From: Asaia platycodi JCM 25414
GTDB taxonomy: Bacteria > Pseudomonadota > Alphaproteobacteria > Acetobacterales > Acetobacteraceae
Assembly (NCBI RefSeq): GCF_000614545.1
Contig: NZ_BAKW01000016.1
Coordinates: 1 to 64,000, forward strand
DNA length: 64,000 nt
Reading direction: 5' to 3'
The position numbers were made by a program, and so were the translations under genes. A model generated the notes under the pieces. The model was given only the letters and a program-made list of their open reading frames with translations, searched no databases and was not told where the DNA came from. Below are positions 10,443 through 19,365 of the stretch, piece by piece; the first letter of the stretch is position 1, and each line of letters starts with the position of its first letter.

Positions 10443-11078
10443 ATGATTGAGGTCTACGCTTTCGCGACGCCCAACAGCGTCAAGGTCACCATCGCGCTGG
10501 AAGAGCTCGATCTCGCCTATGCGCTACACGGCATCAATATCCGGCAAGGCGAACAGGGTACCACGGCCTTTACGACGCTTAATCCCAACCAGAAGGTTCC
10601 CGTACTGGTTGATCACGACGCGAGAGATGAGAAGCTCGTCCTCACAGAGTCTGCAGCCATACTCGTGTCCCTGGCTGAAAAAACCGGCTGCCTCCTCCCT
10701 GCAACCGGGGCCGAACGGGCGCGCGTTTTCGAGCAGCTTTTCTTTCACGCCTCTGCCCTGAGCCCCGCCTTCGGCCAATCGGGTTTCTTCCAGCGTTTCG
10801 CCAGCGAGAAACTGCCTTTCGCGATCGAGCGCTTCGACAAAGAGGCAAAACGCGTCCTGCATGTGCTCGACACCTTGCTGGCGCACCGGGATTTCGTGGC
10901 AGGCGATCATTTTACTATCGCTGATATTGCCCATTTCGGTTGGCTCTGGCGGCGCAGTTTTCCCGGCCTCACCCTCGATGACACCCCTCATATCGCCCGC
11001 TGGTACGAGCGGATTGCGGCCAGACCTGGCGTTCAGCGCGGTATCGCCCGGGTGGAGACGCTCGCCGCCCAAAACTGA
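10443..11078 (+). CDS. Glutathione S-transferase family protein
   Basis: About 211 residues from the ATG at 10443; the frame is open further upstream but the family N-terminus (MIEVYAFATPNSVKVTIALEE) starts here. The thioredoxin-fold domain spans residues 1-80 with the cis-Pro segment KVPVLVD and the glutathione-binding ESAAI. An all-alpha C-terminal domain follows, with the FTIADIAHFGW motif. It resembles the YfcG/Ure2p-like group that often acts as a disulfide reductase. First gene of a plus-strand detoxification run, 30 bases ahead of the flavin oxidoreductase gene. Confidence 0.9.
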   Translation: MIEVYAFATPNSVKVTIALEELDLAYALHGINIRQGEQGTTAFTTLNPNQKVPVLVDHDARDEKLVLTESAAILVSLAEKTGCLLPATGAERARVFEQLFFHASALSPAFGQSGFFQRFASEKLPFAIERFDKEAKRVLHVLDTLLAHRDFVAGDHFTIADIAHFGWLWRRSFPGLTLDDTPHIARWYERIAARPGVQRGIARVETLAAQN

Positions 11079-11108
11079 TCCTTTTCTGATCGCTCCGAGG
11101 TTATTCCC

Positions 11109-12210
11109 ATGAACAAACTTTTTACGCCCTTCAATGCCGGGGCGCTGTCGCTCGGCCACAGAATCGTCATGGCACCCCTTACGCGCATGCGGTCGGACCA
11201 TACTGGCAAGGCCAATGCCCTCATGGCGCTGTATTACAGCCAGCGCAGCTCACCCGGCGGTCTTATCATCTCAGAGGCAACACCTGTTGCGCTCGAGGGA
11301 CACGGCTATGCCGGCGCGCCGGGCATCTATGACGACTCCCAGATAGACGGGTGGCGCAAGGTGACCGAAGCCGTTCATGCACGCGGTGGCAAGATTGTCA
11401 TGCAGTTGTGGCACGTAGGGCGACAGTCGCATCCTGATCTGCAGCCGGGTGGTGCAGCCCCGGTCGCACCCTCTGCAATCAAGGCAGAAGGCGACGCCTA
11501 TACGCCCAGTGGCCCTGCCCCGTTTTCCATGCCGCGTGCCCTTTCGCTGGAGGAAATTCCCGCGGTGATCGAGCAGTTCAGAAGGTGCCGCAAGGGCAAA
11601 GCAGGCAGGTTTTGATGGCGTGGAAATTCATGGCGCCAATGGCTATCTGCCAGACCAGTTCCTGCAGGACGGTACCAACCACCGCACCGATGAGTATGGT
11701 GGCCCGATCGAGAACCGCGCCCGCTTTCTGTTGGAAGTGACCCAGGCAGTCATATCCGTCTGGGGGGCAGACCGCGTGGGTGTTCGACTGAGCCCAAGTG
11801 GCACCTACGGCTCGATGTCAGACAGCAACCCAAGAGAAACCTTCGGTTATGTGGCGAAGCAGCTGGACAGGCTCGGCATCGCCTATCTGCATGTGGTTGA
11901 ACCCCGCATCAAGGGCACGGAACTCATCGCCGAGAGCGAACCTGTGGCCGCGCGTGATCTGCGTGAGAGATTTCGGGGCACGCTGATCGCGGCAGGTGGG
12001 TTTGACAAAAACAGTGCCGCAGCCGTGCTCGCATCCGGTGATGCCGATGCCGTCGCCTTCGGCCGGCATTTCATCAGCAATCCCGATCTGCCTGCGCGCC
12101 TGCGCGGGGACCTTGCTCTGACAGATTACGACCGCTCGACCTTCTACGGCGGCGATGCTCGTGGCTACACCGATTATCCCTTCTTCGACGCCTCGACAGC
12201 AGAGCAATAA
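11109..12210 (+). pseudogene. Old yellow enzyme family NADH:flavin oxidoreductase, frameshifted
   Basis: FMN-dependent ene-reductase of the NemA/OYE family, which reduces activated C=C bonds, nitro compounds and quinones. The N-terminal half (TPFNAGALSLGHRIVMAPLTRMR, QLWHVGRQSHP) and the C-terminal half (EIHGANGYLPDQFLQDGTN with the active-site His and Asn, then AAGGFDKNSA) are well conserved but sit in two frames. One extra T near 11587, inside AAGGTGCCGC, restores a 366-residue protein. Its ribosome site (GAGG) and ATG are normal. Sequencing error is as likely as true inactivation. Confidence 0.88.
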
Positions 12211-12236
12211 CCACCGTGGTTATTCCACCAAGGAAT
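12207..12236. promoter_or_regulatory. Paired inverted repeats upstream of the peroxiredoxin gene
   Basis: Two overlapping palindromes directly after the flavin oxidoreductase stop. ATAACCAC-C-GTGGTTAT (12207-12223) has perfect 8-base arms. ATTCC-ACCAA-GGAAT (12222-12236) has the half-sites and spacing seen next to the lysR start at 10174-10188. There is no T-tract, so an operator is more likely than a terminator. Confidence 0.45.
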
Positions 12237-12322
12237 GACCATTAGTCGCCCCTGCCATCATCCCTCCGGTACGGCGACCTCCTATCGTCAGATCCGTCAC
12301 CAGATTTCGAGGAAACGAACCC

Positions 12323-12997
12323 ATGACACTTCAGGCAAAGCTCGACGCCTTCAAGACCGATTTCGAAGCCGGAAAGCCCCCCTATAACGTTCCGCATAGC
12401 GTCATCGAAACCATGCACCGTGCCACCGCCGAGCTGGTTGCGTCCGGCGCTGCGGAAAAAGCCCTCAAAGCCGGAGACAAGGCACCCGTTTTTACGCTGA
12501 ACGACCCCGAGGGTAACCCTGTCTCTTCTGCTGATCTTCTGGCCAAGGGGCCTTTGGTCATCAGCTTTTATCGCGGTGTGTGGTGCCCTTACTGCAACAT
12601 GGAATTGCAGGCTCTCGAAGCGGCACTTCCCTCATTTCGTGAGCTTGGCGCCCATCTGATCGCAATCTCCCCGCAAACTGCGGTGAACAGCCGAAAATCA
12701 GTCCGCCAGAATGAACTGCAATTTCCGATCCTGTCTGACACGCATAATGACGTCGCCGCGCAGTTTGGCCTTCGCTTCACCCTGCCTGATTATCTGATTG
12801 AGCTTTACAAGAATCTCAAGAATGATCTGCCCGGTTTCAATGGTGACGACAGCTGGACGCTGCCCATGCCTGGCCGCTTCGTCATCGGTCAGGACGGCGT
12901 CATTCTCTATGCCGAGGTCAACCCGGATTATACGCGTCGCCCGGAACCTGCCGACATGCTTCCTGCCCTGAGCCACGCTACCCAGTCGGCCGACTGA
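12323..12997 (+). CDS. Peroxiredoxin-like AhpC/TSA family protein
   Basis: Intact cytosolic protein of 224 residues. A helical N-terminal extension of about 50 residues precedes an AhpC/TSA domain (GDKAPVFTLNDPEGNPVS) with the active-site loop FYRGVWCPYCNMEL. The CxxC there makes it a thioredoxin-like peroxiredoxin with peroxidatic and possible resolving Cys side by side. It should reduce peroxides or organic hydroperoxides. It follows paired palindromes and so may have its own promoter within the detoxification run. Confidence 0.9.
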   Translation: MTLQAKLDAFKTDFEAGKPPYNVPHSVIETMHRATAELVASGAAEKALKAGDKAPVFTLNDPEGNPVSSADLLAKGPLVISFYRGVWCPYCNMELQALEAALPSFRELGAHLIAISPQTAVNSRKSVRQNELQFPILSDTHNDVAAQFGLRFTLPDYLIELYKNLKNDLPGFNGDDSWTLPMPGRFVIGQDGVILYAEVNPDYTRRPEPADMLPALSHATQSAD

Positions 12998-13064
12998 TCG
13001 CTCCATCCATACCGCCCCGGCTCGCGCAGGGGCGGAGTTTTTCACTGAGGATACGGAGAGAGAT

Positions 13065-13480
13065 ATGCGCTCCAATGACATGGGCAATAGCTTCACTCGC
13101 CATTTGATGGGTGACGAACAATCCGCCAAGCTTATCGCGGCATCACAGTCAGGGACTTTCGGCGCAGCATAGCCGGGTATGCAGTCGATCATGTCTTTGA
13201 GGACATCTGGACACGTGAAGGGCTCGATCAGGCGCGTCGAAGTCTCATCACCATGACCGTCATGGTTGCGCTGCGCCAGCCCCATGAATTCGGCCTCCAT
13301 ATGGGTTTTGCGCTCGATCACGGTATGAAGCTGAAGGAAATTGAGGAGGCTCTGATACAGATGCTCCCTTATGTCGGCTTCCCCGCCATTTCCGGTGTCA
13401 TGCCTGTCGCTGCGAAGATCATTGCTGAGCGTGGACTCGACAAAAGCGAAGAGTATGAAGGCCATCGCGGTCTGCTCTGA
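13065..13480 (+). pseudogene. Carboxymuconolactone decarboxylase family protein, frameshifted
   Basis: The protein starts at the ATG at 13065 (MRSNDMGNSFTRHLMGDEQS) behind a GGAGAG ribosome site. It breaks at about 13169 and continues in another frame as YAVDHVFEDIWTREGLDQARR to MLPYVGFPAISGVMPVAA. Restoring one C (GCAGCC for GCAGC) gives 138 residues. There is no CxxC, so it belongs with the gamma-carboxymuconolactone decarboxylase-like group rather than the AhpD peroxidases. Its role in the detoxification run is unknown. Confidence 0.8.
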
Positions 13481-13630
13481 GCCCTCACCCAAGTACTGTA
13501 CCCTGCCGGTAGAACGGGCCTCGTCTCGCGCTCCCGATGACATCCAGCCTGCGGCGTTCACGAACCTCTCCGCGCCCCTCTCGCGCTTCGTGAGTACTTC
13601 ACGGCAATCTGCCTTCGAAAAGGAACAGTT

Positions 13631-14380
13631 ATGACGAAACTGCATCGAAAAACAGCCCTTGTGACCGGAGGAAGCAGCGGGCTCGGACTTGCCATCGCAA
13701 CGCGTTTCATCGCTGAAGGCGCATTTGTCTATATCACCGGTCGGCGACAGGCCGAGCTTGACCGGGCTGTCGCGGCATTGGGTAGTCAGGCCGCCTCTAT
13801 ACAGGCCGATGTCAGTCTCCCCGGCGATATCGAACGCATGGTGGAAACGATACGGCGTGAACGTGGGGCTATCGATATTCTGGTCGCCAATGCCGGTATC
13901 GTTCTGCCTCAAACACTCGAACAGGCAACACAAGCCAATTACGATCGGACGTTCGATATCAACGTGAAAGGCCTGTATTTCACGATCAGCAAGGCACTTG
14001 GCCTGTTGCGGTCTGGCAGCTCAGTCATCCTTGTCTCATCCATCGCTGCCAATAAGGGTGTGCCTGGCTATGGCACATACAGCGCAAGCAAGGCTGCAAT
14101 ACGCAGCCTGTCCAGAACCTGGACGGCCGAACTGGTTGAACGCGGCATACGGATCAATACCCTCAGCCCCGGACCGTTCGACACACCGATCATGGACAGC
14201 CAGGCCGATACGCCGGAAGGTGCCGAAGCCGTCAAGCGTGAATGGGCTGCAGCCGTGCCCATGAAGCGATTGGGGCAGCCAGAGGAACTTGCTGCGGCCG
14301 CGCTCTTTCTGGCTTCTGATGAAAGCAGTTATGTTGCAGGCATTGACCTCATTGTCGACGGTGGTGCGGCCGCGGTCTAG
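13631..14380 (+). CDS. SDR-family oxidoreductase
   Basis: Intact classical short-chain dehydrogenase of 249 residues: TGGSSGLG cofactor motif near residue 13, NAG at about 88, catalytic Ser in LVSSIAANKG, YSASK active site, and IVDGGAA at the C-terminus. ADVS after the third strand is compatible with NAD(P)H use. Substrate unknown; members are often annotated 3-oxoacyl-ACP or glucose/ribitol dehydrogenase-like. Part of the plus-strand detoxification run. Confidence 0.9.
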   Translation: MTKLHRKTALVTGGSSGLGLAIATRFIAEGAFVYITGRRQAELDRAVAALGSQAASIQADVSLPGDIERMVETIRRERGAIDILVANAGIVLPQTLEQATQANYDRTFDINVKGLYFTISKALGLLRSGSSVILVSSIAANKGVPGYGTYSASKAAIRSLSRTWTAELVERGIRINTLSPGPFDTPIMDSQADTPEGAEAVKREWAAAVPMKRLGQPEELAAAALFLASDESSYVAGIDLIVDGGAAAV

Positions 14381-14486
14381 GGCTCCGTGATAACCACAGG
14401 ATTGCGATCACCAGTACGGTGGAGCGTCAGCAGGACCCGCCCATACTGCCAATCAGACTGACATGGTTTCGCAAGGGTGAGCTATC

Positions 14487-15201
14487 ATGATCCGTTTTTA
14501 TTTCCATCCCACGCCCAACCCGGCGAAAATCGCCTCATGCTCGAGGAAACCGGTTTGCCCTATGAGGCCATACCGGTCGATACCCGCAAGGGTGATCAGC
14601 ATGACCCGGCGTTTCTCGCGATCAACCCCAATGGCAAGGTGCCTGCCATTATCGACACCGAAGGTCCTGCGGGCCCGGCAACACGCGTGTTCGATTCCAA
14701 TGCAATACTGCTCTATCTTGCTGAAAAGACCGGGCAATATCTTGGGACCCCCGCGGACCGGCCTGAATTGCTGTCATGGTTGATGTTTATCGCATCCGGG
14801 CTTGGGCCTTTTTCCGGTCAGGCCGTGCATTTTCAGCATGCAGCGCCCGCCGGGCTGGACTACGCGTCAATCGGTACAGGCGCGAGGTCGAACGACATTA
14901 CACAGTTCTCGACCAGCACCTCACGGACCGCCGTTACATCGTGGGCGATACTTTCACGATTGCCGATATGTCTGCCTGGGGCTGGCTGGAGCGTGCGCCC
15001 CGTGTGCTCAAGGAAGATTATCCGCTCGAGCGCTGGCCTGCACTTGATCGCTTCATGCACGACATCAACGCCCGCTCGGCCGTGTCGCGCGTGCAGGCGC
15101 TCATGAAGAGGCACGCATTCAAGACAGATATGGACGATCAGGCACAAAGGGCCCTCTTCCCATCCAATTTCCCTATCCACAATCGGGAGCAGCGCTCATG
15201 A
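14487..15201 (+). pseudogene. Glutathione S-transferase family protein, two frameshifts
   Basis: Read in three frames as one GST. It starts at 14487 with MIRFYFHPTPNPAKI, continues from about 14535 as LMLEETGLPYEAIPVDTRKG and SNAILLYLAEKTG, and after about 14870 as NRYRREVERHYTVLDQHL and YIVGDTFTIADMSAWGWLERAP. One base lost at each break (GC-C for a GCC/GCG run, and GCGTC for GCGGTC) restores about 238 residues. The family members nearest to it are YfcG-like disulfide-bond oxidoreductases. Its TGA overlaps the ATG of the next GST (ATGA). Confidence 0.85.
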
Positions 15202-16079
15202 CCGCTTCGGAAAACTATACACCGCCCAGCGTCTGGACATGGGACAAACAGAATGGCGGCAAATTCGCCAGCACCAATCGCCCTGTCGCCGGGCCGACGC
15301 ATGAAAAGAACCTCCCCGTAGCATCACCCGCTCCAGCTGTACTCACTGGGTACGCCCAATGGGGTAAAGGTGACGATCATGCTGGAGGAACTCCTGGCCC
15401 TGGGACATGAGGGGGCGGAATATGATGCCTGGCTGATCAATATAGGGGATGGCGATCAGTTCGGATCGGGCTTTACAGCCATCAACCCGAATTCCAAGAT
15501 CCCGGCGCTGGTCGACCAAAGCGGGGGCACCCCCCTCCCGTTTTCGAATCAGGATCGATCCTGCTTTATCTTGCCGAGAAATTCGCGGCTTTTCTGCCTC
15601 GGGATGTTCCATCGCGTACGGCCTGTCTGAACTGGCTTTTCTGGCAGGTCGGCAGCGCACCCTATCTCGGCGGCGGTTTTGGCCATTTCTATGCCTACGC
15701 CCCTGAGAAGATCGAATATGCAATCAACCGGTTTGCCATGGAGACCAAACGCCAGCTGGACGTTCTCGACCGGCAGCTTGCCCGGCATGACTATATAGCG
15801 GGCGACACCTATACAATTGCCGATATGGCAATCTTTCCCTGGTATGGCGGCCTTGTTGAAGGCTGGCTCTATAATGATGCTGCACAGTTTCTGAGCGTTC
15901 AGGAGTATTCCCATGTGCAGGCGTGGTCAGCCCGGTTGCTCGAACGCCCTGCTGTCCAGCGGGGCCGGATGGTGAACAGGCTCTCAGGCCCGCTCTCTTC
16001 CCAGCTTCGCGAACGCCATGACAGCTCGGATTTCGAGCTTAGAACGCAGGACAAGTTCCAGAAAGACAGCGCAATCTGA
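15198..16079 (+). pseudogene. yghU: YghU-like glutathione S-transferase, two frameshifts
   Basis: Clear homologue of E. coli YghU (GSH-dependent disulfide-bond oxidoreductase). The N-terminus reads YTPPSVWTWDKQNGGKFA and GPTHEKNLPV; after a break near 15325 it reads GTPNGVKVTIMLEELLALG and NPNSKIPALVDQ; after a second near 15541 it reads ILLYLAEKFAAFLP, GGGFGHFYAYAPEKIEYA and YTIADMAIFPW. The second break is one lost base (CCGTTTTC for CCGGTTTTC); the first is two lost bases or one gained. Repaired length is about 294 residues, normal for YghU. Last gene of the detoxification run. Confidence 0.88.
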
Positions 16080-16127
16080 CCGATTATACCCAATCGCATC
16101 GGGCGATGCACAATGCATCGCCCGGAC

Positions 16128-16771
16128 CTACCAGCGTATCAACCAGGGCAACACCAGACGCGTGCCGCAGGCACCAACGCACAGGCCAATGAATACCAGA
16201 CGACGAGATAAAGCGGGTCATCAAAGGGGCAGGCAAGAGCAAAGACGAGCGCACCAAAAGCCGCGCCGGCAATGCCAGTGACCCACGCCGTTCCGCGCAC
16301 ATCAACCGGTGCGCCGCGGCGCACGATAACACCCAGCGCGAGGACAGCCGGCAGAGCAAGCTCTACGATCTCGCGTGCACAAACCATGCCGTGCGCCGGA
16401 TCCAGCCTGAGCCATAACGCCTCTGGCCCAGCCTGAAGCGCATCCACAAGCCAGCCAAGGGCAAAAAGAACAACAGCCGTCACGCCCAGCCGACGCAGCC
16501 CCTGCCGGGGCGAACGCGTCGGGTCGAGCGAGACCAGCGCCGAAGCGCCGCCCAGCCCGACGATCAGCAGCAGCCCGATTGCCTTCCACCAGAAGCTCAT
16601 CATGTGCATGGCATGGGGCATGTCAGGGCGCATCAGGCCAAACCCGAGCACTGCACCAATCTCGACCCCGGCGAGAACCGCGAGGGTCAAGGCATCGCGC
16701 CAGAGCGAGCGCCTCCGGACGGGGCGAAGATCGGTTACAAACTGCTCGATCAGGGGATCATTCACCATCAT
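16128..16771 (-). pseudogene. nrsF: NrsF-type anti-sigma factor (DUF1109), C-terminal frameshift
   Basis: Inner-membrane anti-sigma factor with six predicted membrane segments, expected to hold SigF until oxidants act on it. Two Cys, C131 (HGMVCAREI) and C181 (ALACPFDDP), match the conserved pair that in the Caulobacter protein is linked to sensing. The frame as read ends at 16139 with an atypical tail. Restoring one G in the GCGGCAC segment near 16165 gives the normal ending RLVLPWLIRW and a stop at 16128 (214 residues), so only the last dozen residues are affected. Its start overlaps the sigF 3' end by 14 bases. Last gene of the msrB-msrA-sigF-nrsF operon. Confidence 0.88.
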
Positions 16772-17288
16772 TGCCTCCCATCACCAGAGTGCTCATACGA
16801 CTTAACCCACGATGGATATTGACCTTCACCAGCGTCGCGGATTGCCCTGTGCGACGTGCTGCCTCCTCTATGCTCAAACCCTGCAACTTCACCAACCTGA
16901 TCGCTTCTGCCGGCCCCGGCTTCAACTGCGCCAGAAGCTTTTCCAGTGCATGAGCCGTGGTCACCTGTTCCTCGTGATCGCCCACAGCCACCGTCTCATC
17001 AAGCAGGGTCGTCTGTGTACGCCTGGCGGCCCGGAGGCGATCAATCCATTTGTAACGGGCAATCGCCGCAATCCACGGACCAAATTTCTGGGAAGGATCG
17101 AAGGTGTGACGCTTCTCGTGCACCGCCATAAGGGTGTCCTGCACGGCATCATCGACCATTGAAAGCGGCAGGCGTTTGAGGAAAAAACGGCGCAGCCATG
17201 CCTGTGCCTCGCCCAGCACCAGACGATAAGCCTGTGCATCTCCTGCCTGCGCGGCCTCCATCCAACGGCTCCAATCCGCTTCTGTCAA
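16758..17288 (-). CDS. sigF: ECF RNA polymerase sigma factor, SigF type
   Basis: Intact ECF sigma factor of 176 residues. Region 2 spans about residues 25-95 (DDAVQDTLMAVHEKRHTFDP, IARYKWIDRLR) and region 4 about 115-170 (GLSIEEAARRTGQSATLVKV). It is coupled to the NrsF anti-sigma gene, like SigF-NrsF in Caulobacter and Azospira. Three promoters of the form GTAACC-N16-CGAA, the element I recall for Caulobacter SigF, lie in front of this operon, the yedZ1-yedY1 operon and the Met-rich peptide gene. It therefore probably autoregulates and controls the whole module. It follows msrA by 30 bases. Confidence 0.93.
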   Translation of the reverse strand: MTEADWSRWMEAAQAGDAQAYRLVLGEAQAWLRRFFLKRLPLSMVDDAVQDTLMAVHEKRHTFDPSQKFGPWIAAIARYKWIDRLRAARRTQTTLLDETVAVGDHEEQVTTAHALEKLLAQLKPGPAEAIRLVKLQGLSIEEAARRTGQSATLVKVNIHRGLSRMSTLVMGGNDGE

Positions 17289-17318
17289 AAATCTGCTGCC
17301 TTCACGCGTGACCGGAAA

Positions 17319-18110
17319 TCATTTCCTACCGCTATCATTTGACATACGTAAAGACCCAGGTGTCGTAGAAAGCGCGAGGACTGGCTCTGTCCGCCAGCTT
17401 GCCGGGAAGCTGGCACGCAGAGCGTCCAGCCGCGGGGCATCATAGGTCTCAATATAGATGTTATGCGGATAACGCGCCGCGAAATTCTGATGCTCCCTCT
17501 CCGCTCCGGTAAACGCCTTGTCAGGCTGAACACGCGTTGCGATGGGCTGGGCAAAGATGTGGGCGGCATCGAGCTGGGCGATATAGGCCTCTGCCTCACG
17601 TGCCTGTTGAGCTGTGCGCGTGAAGATGACCGAACGATATTGCGACCCCGTATCGGGGAATTGCTGGTCGATCTGCGTCGGGTCCAGTGCCACGGTGAAG
17701 AATATCCGCATTAGCGTACCAAAGCTGACGAGGGTCGGATCATACTCGACCTCAACGGACTCCGCGTGGCCGGTATTGCCTTCGCTGACGCGTTCATATT
17801 GGGCTGTATCACGCGCGCCACCGTCATATCCGGCTCGGGTCGCGGTGACGCCTCGCACATGCTGGAAAATGCTCTGCACCCCCCAGAAACACCCTCCCGC
17901 AAAAACGACACTGGATGGGGTCATCCCCGGACGGTAATCATTGGGGGATCCCATAATTTGCCCGATGGGTTCGTCGTTACCGGTCTTTATCACGATAACG
18001 GGCTCAGGCAAGGTCGGATAGGCAGACGCCCGCGAGGTGACCTGGTGCAGAATGCCATAAAGGCTGAATGTGGCGAGCGCGACGCCAAGCACGTTTTTTC
18101 TGATCATCAT
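17319..18110 (-). CDS. msrA: Peptide-methionine (S)-S-oxide reductase MsrA, exported
   Basis: Reduces the S form of methionine sulfoxide. About 263 residues with an N-terminal hydrophobic segment (residues 5-25) that acts as signal or anchor, so the enzyme is periplasmic. The catalytic GGCFWG is at about residue 72, followed by GYDGG, GHAESVEVEYDP and DPTQIDQQFPDTGSQYRS, all family hallmarks. That active-site Cys is the only Cys, so it must rely on an outside reductant rather than its own resolving Cys. It lies 8 bases after msrB and ahead of sigF in one operon read from a SigF-type promoter. Confidence 0.93.
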   Translation of the reverse strand: MMIRKNVLGVALATFSLYGILHQVTSRASAYPTLPEPVIVIKTGNDEPIGQIMGSPNDYRPGMTPSSVVFAGGCFWGVQSIFQHVRGVTATRAGYDGGARDTAQYERVSEGNTGHAESVEVEYDPTLVSFGTLMRIFFTVALDPTQIDQQFPDTGSQYRSVIFTRTAQQAREAEAYIAQLDAAHIFAQPIATRVQPDKAFTGAEREHQNFAARYPHNIYIETYDAPRLDALRASFPASWRTEPVLALSTTPGSLRMSNDSGRK

Positions 18111-18118
18111 ACGAACTC

Positions 18119-18580
18119 TCAGACTGGCCTGAAGGTAAGGGCTGCACCGTTCATGCAGTAGCGCAATCCGGTCGGTTGGGGACCATCATCAAAGACATGG
18201 CCAAGATGACCACCGCATGTCGCGCACCGTACCTCCGTGCGCTCCATGCCAAGACTGTCATCCCCAAGCTCCTGAACAGCATGGGGCAGCGCTGCCGTGA
18301 AACTTGGCCAGCCCGTCCCGCTCTCGAACTTGCTGCGTGAGTCGAATGCCGGAGTTGCGCAGCCCGCGCAGGCAAAACGCCCCTGTCGGTGCTCGTTCAG
18401 GAGCGGGCTGGACCAAGGAGTCTCGGTGCCAGCCTCGCGCAGAATCTCGAATTGCAACGGTGTAAGCAGGTGCCGCCATTCAGCCGCAGTATGCGTCACG
18501 GGATAAGGTTCTGCACCCCAGGCGCGGCCCGACAGAGCCAGACAGACTGAAGCTAGGAAGAATTGTCGACGCGATGTCAT
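18119..18580 (-). CDS. msrB: Peptide-methionine (R)-S-oxide reductase MsrB with Tat signal
   Basis: Reduces the R form of methionine sulfoxide. 153 residues from the ATG at 18580; the frame is open further but the export signal starts here. The N-terminus has a twin-arginine motif (TSRRQFFLAS), so it is probably exported folded. Two CxxC zinc sites (CAGC and CATC), the SGTGWPSF segment and the catalytic Cys in RYCMNGAALTF are all present. First gene of the operon; a GTAACC-N16-CGAA promoter lies about 35 bases upstream. Confidence 0.93.
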   Translation of the reverse strand: MTSRRQFFLASVCLALSGRAWGAEPYPVTHTAAEWRHLLTPLQFEILREAGTETPWSSPLLNEHRQGRFACAGCATPAFDSRSKFESGTGWPSFTAALPHAVQELGDDSLGMERTEVRCATCGGHLGHVFDDGPQPTGLRYCMNGAALTFRPV

Positions 18581-18614
18581 GAACTTCGCCCTTTTGCTGA
18601 ATTTCACATCATCC

Positions 18615-18640
18615 TTCGTGCTGCACCGCGCAGAGGTTAC
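18615..18640 (-). promoter_or_regulatory. SigF-type promoter for msrB-msrA-sigF-nrsF
   Basis: On the minus strand GTAACC (18640-18635) is followed by exactly 16 bases and CGAA (18618-18615), 34 bases before the msrB ATG. This is the GTAACC-N16-CGAA form I recall for SigF of Caulobacter. It lies back to back with the promoter of the divergent operon. Confidence 0.8.
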
Positions 18641-18672
18641 GGGCAGCCGCATCGTTTTTTTCAGCCCGTGCC

Positions 18673-18698
18673 GTAACCTTTGGAGACCTGCGCACGAA
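18673..18698 (+). promoter_or_regulatory. SigF-type promoter for yedZ1-yedY1
   Basis: GTAACC (18673-18678), a 16-base spacer, then CGAA (18695-18698), 43 bases before the cytochrome gene ATG at 18742. Identical boxes and spacing to the two other sites in this cluster. Confidence 0.8.
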
Positions 18699-18741
18699 GG
18701 AATCCCTACCAGCTTCCAGAAGACTCGGGGAACGAACTGCC

Positions 18742-19365
18742 ATGTCACGATCGCGACGCGCACCTGCACCGATCATACGCCTCACCCACTGGGCAGGCGC
18801 GCTCGCCATGCTCGTCATGATCGGCAGTGGCTGGCAGATCTACAATGCCTCCCCTATCCTGCCTTTCGAATTCCCCGCTGCCATCACCCTTGGCGGATGG
18901 CTTGGCGGCGGCATTGCCTGGCATTTTGCTGCCATGTGGGTGCTGATGGGGGCGGGGCTGGTTTACGTCGTGTATGGCGCCGTAAGCGGGCATTTCCGCA
19001 ATGACCTGCGCCCCGCAGGACCGGGATCTGTGGTGAGGGATATAGGGCAGGCCCTGCGCCTGAAGCTCTCCCATAAGGCCGGTCACTACAACGCCGTGCA
19101 ACGTGTGCTTTATACGGGCGTGCTTGTGGTTGCTGTTCTGACGGTCACAACGGGCCTCTCGATCTGGAAACCCGTGCAACTCGGGTGGCTGACCTGGTTA
19201 TTCGGCGGCTACGACATTGCCCGCTGCATCCATTTCGCCATGATGAGTCTGATTGTGGGCTTTCTTTTGCTCCATGTCGCGCTTGCTCTGATAGTGCCTG
19301 TCACCTTGTGGGGCATGGTGTTCGGGCGACGCATGGCAGATAGCGACAAGGGGAGCGCATCATGA
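18742..19365 (+). CDS. YedZ1-like cytochrome b561-type membrane subunit
   Basis: Integral membrane haem b protein of 207 residues with about four to five membrane segments and His residues placed as haem ligands (RLTHWAGALAM near residue 14, IAWHFAAMW, HKAGHYNAVQR, LLLHVALAL). It should pass electrons from the quinone pool to the periplasmic molybdenum enzyme encoded next. The gene order matches yedZ1-yedY1 of the Azospira hypochlorite-defence locus. It overlaps the next gene by four bases (ATGA) and starts behind a SigF-type promoter. Confidence 0.88.
   Translation: MSRSRRAPAPIIRLTHWAGALAMLVMIGSGWQIYNASPILPFEFPAAITLGGWLGGGIAWHFAAMWVLMGAGLVYVVYGAVSGHFRNDLRPAGPGSVVRDIGQALRLKLSHKAGHYNAVQRVLYTGVLVVAVLTVTTGLSIWKPVQLGWLTWLFGGYDIARCIHFAMMSLIVGFLLLHVALALIVPVTLWGMVFGRRMADSDKGSAS

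Noticed and set aside
12698-13933. A 411-codon minus-strand frame across the peroxiredoxin, CMD and SDR genes
   Set aside because: It is antisense to three recognised genes and shows no domain; long antisense frames are expected in GC-rich DNA.
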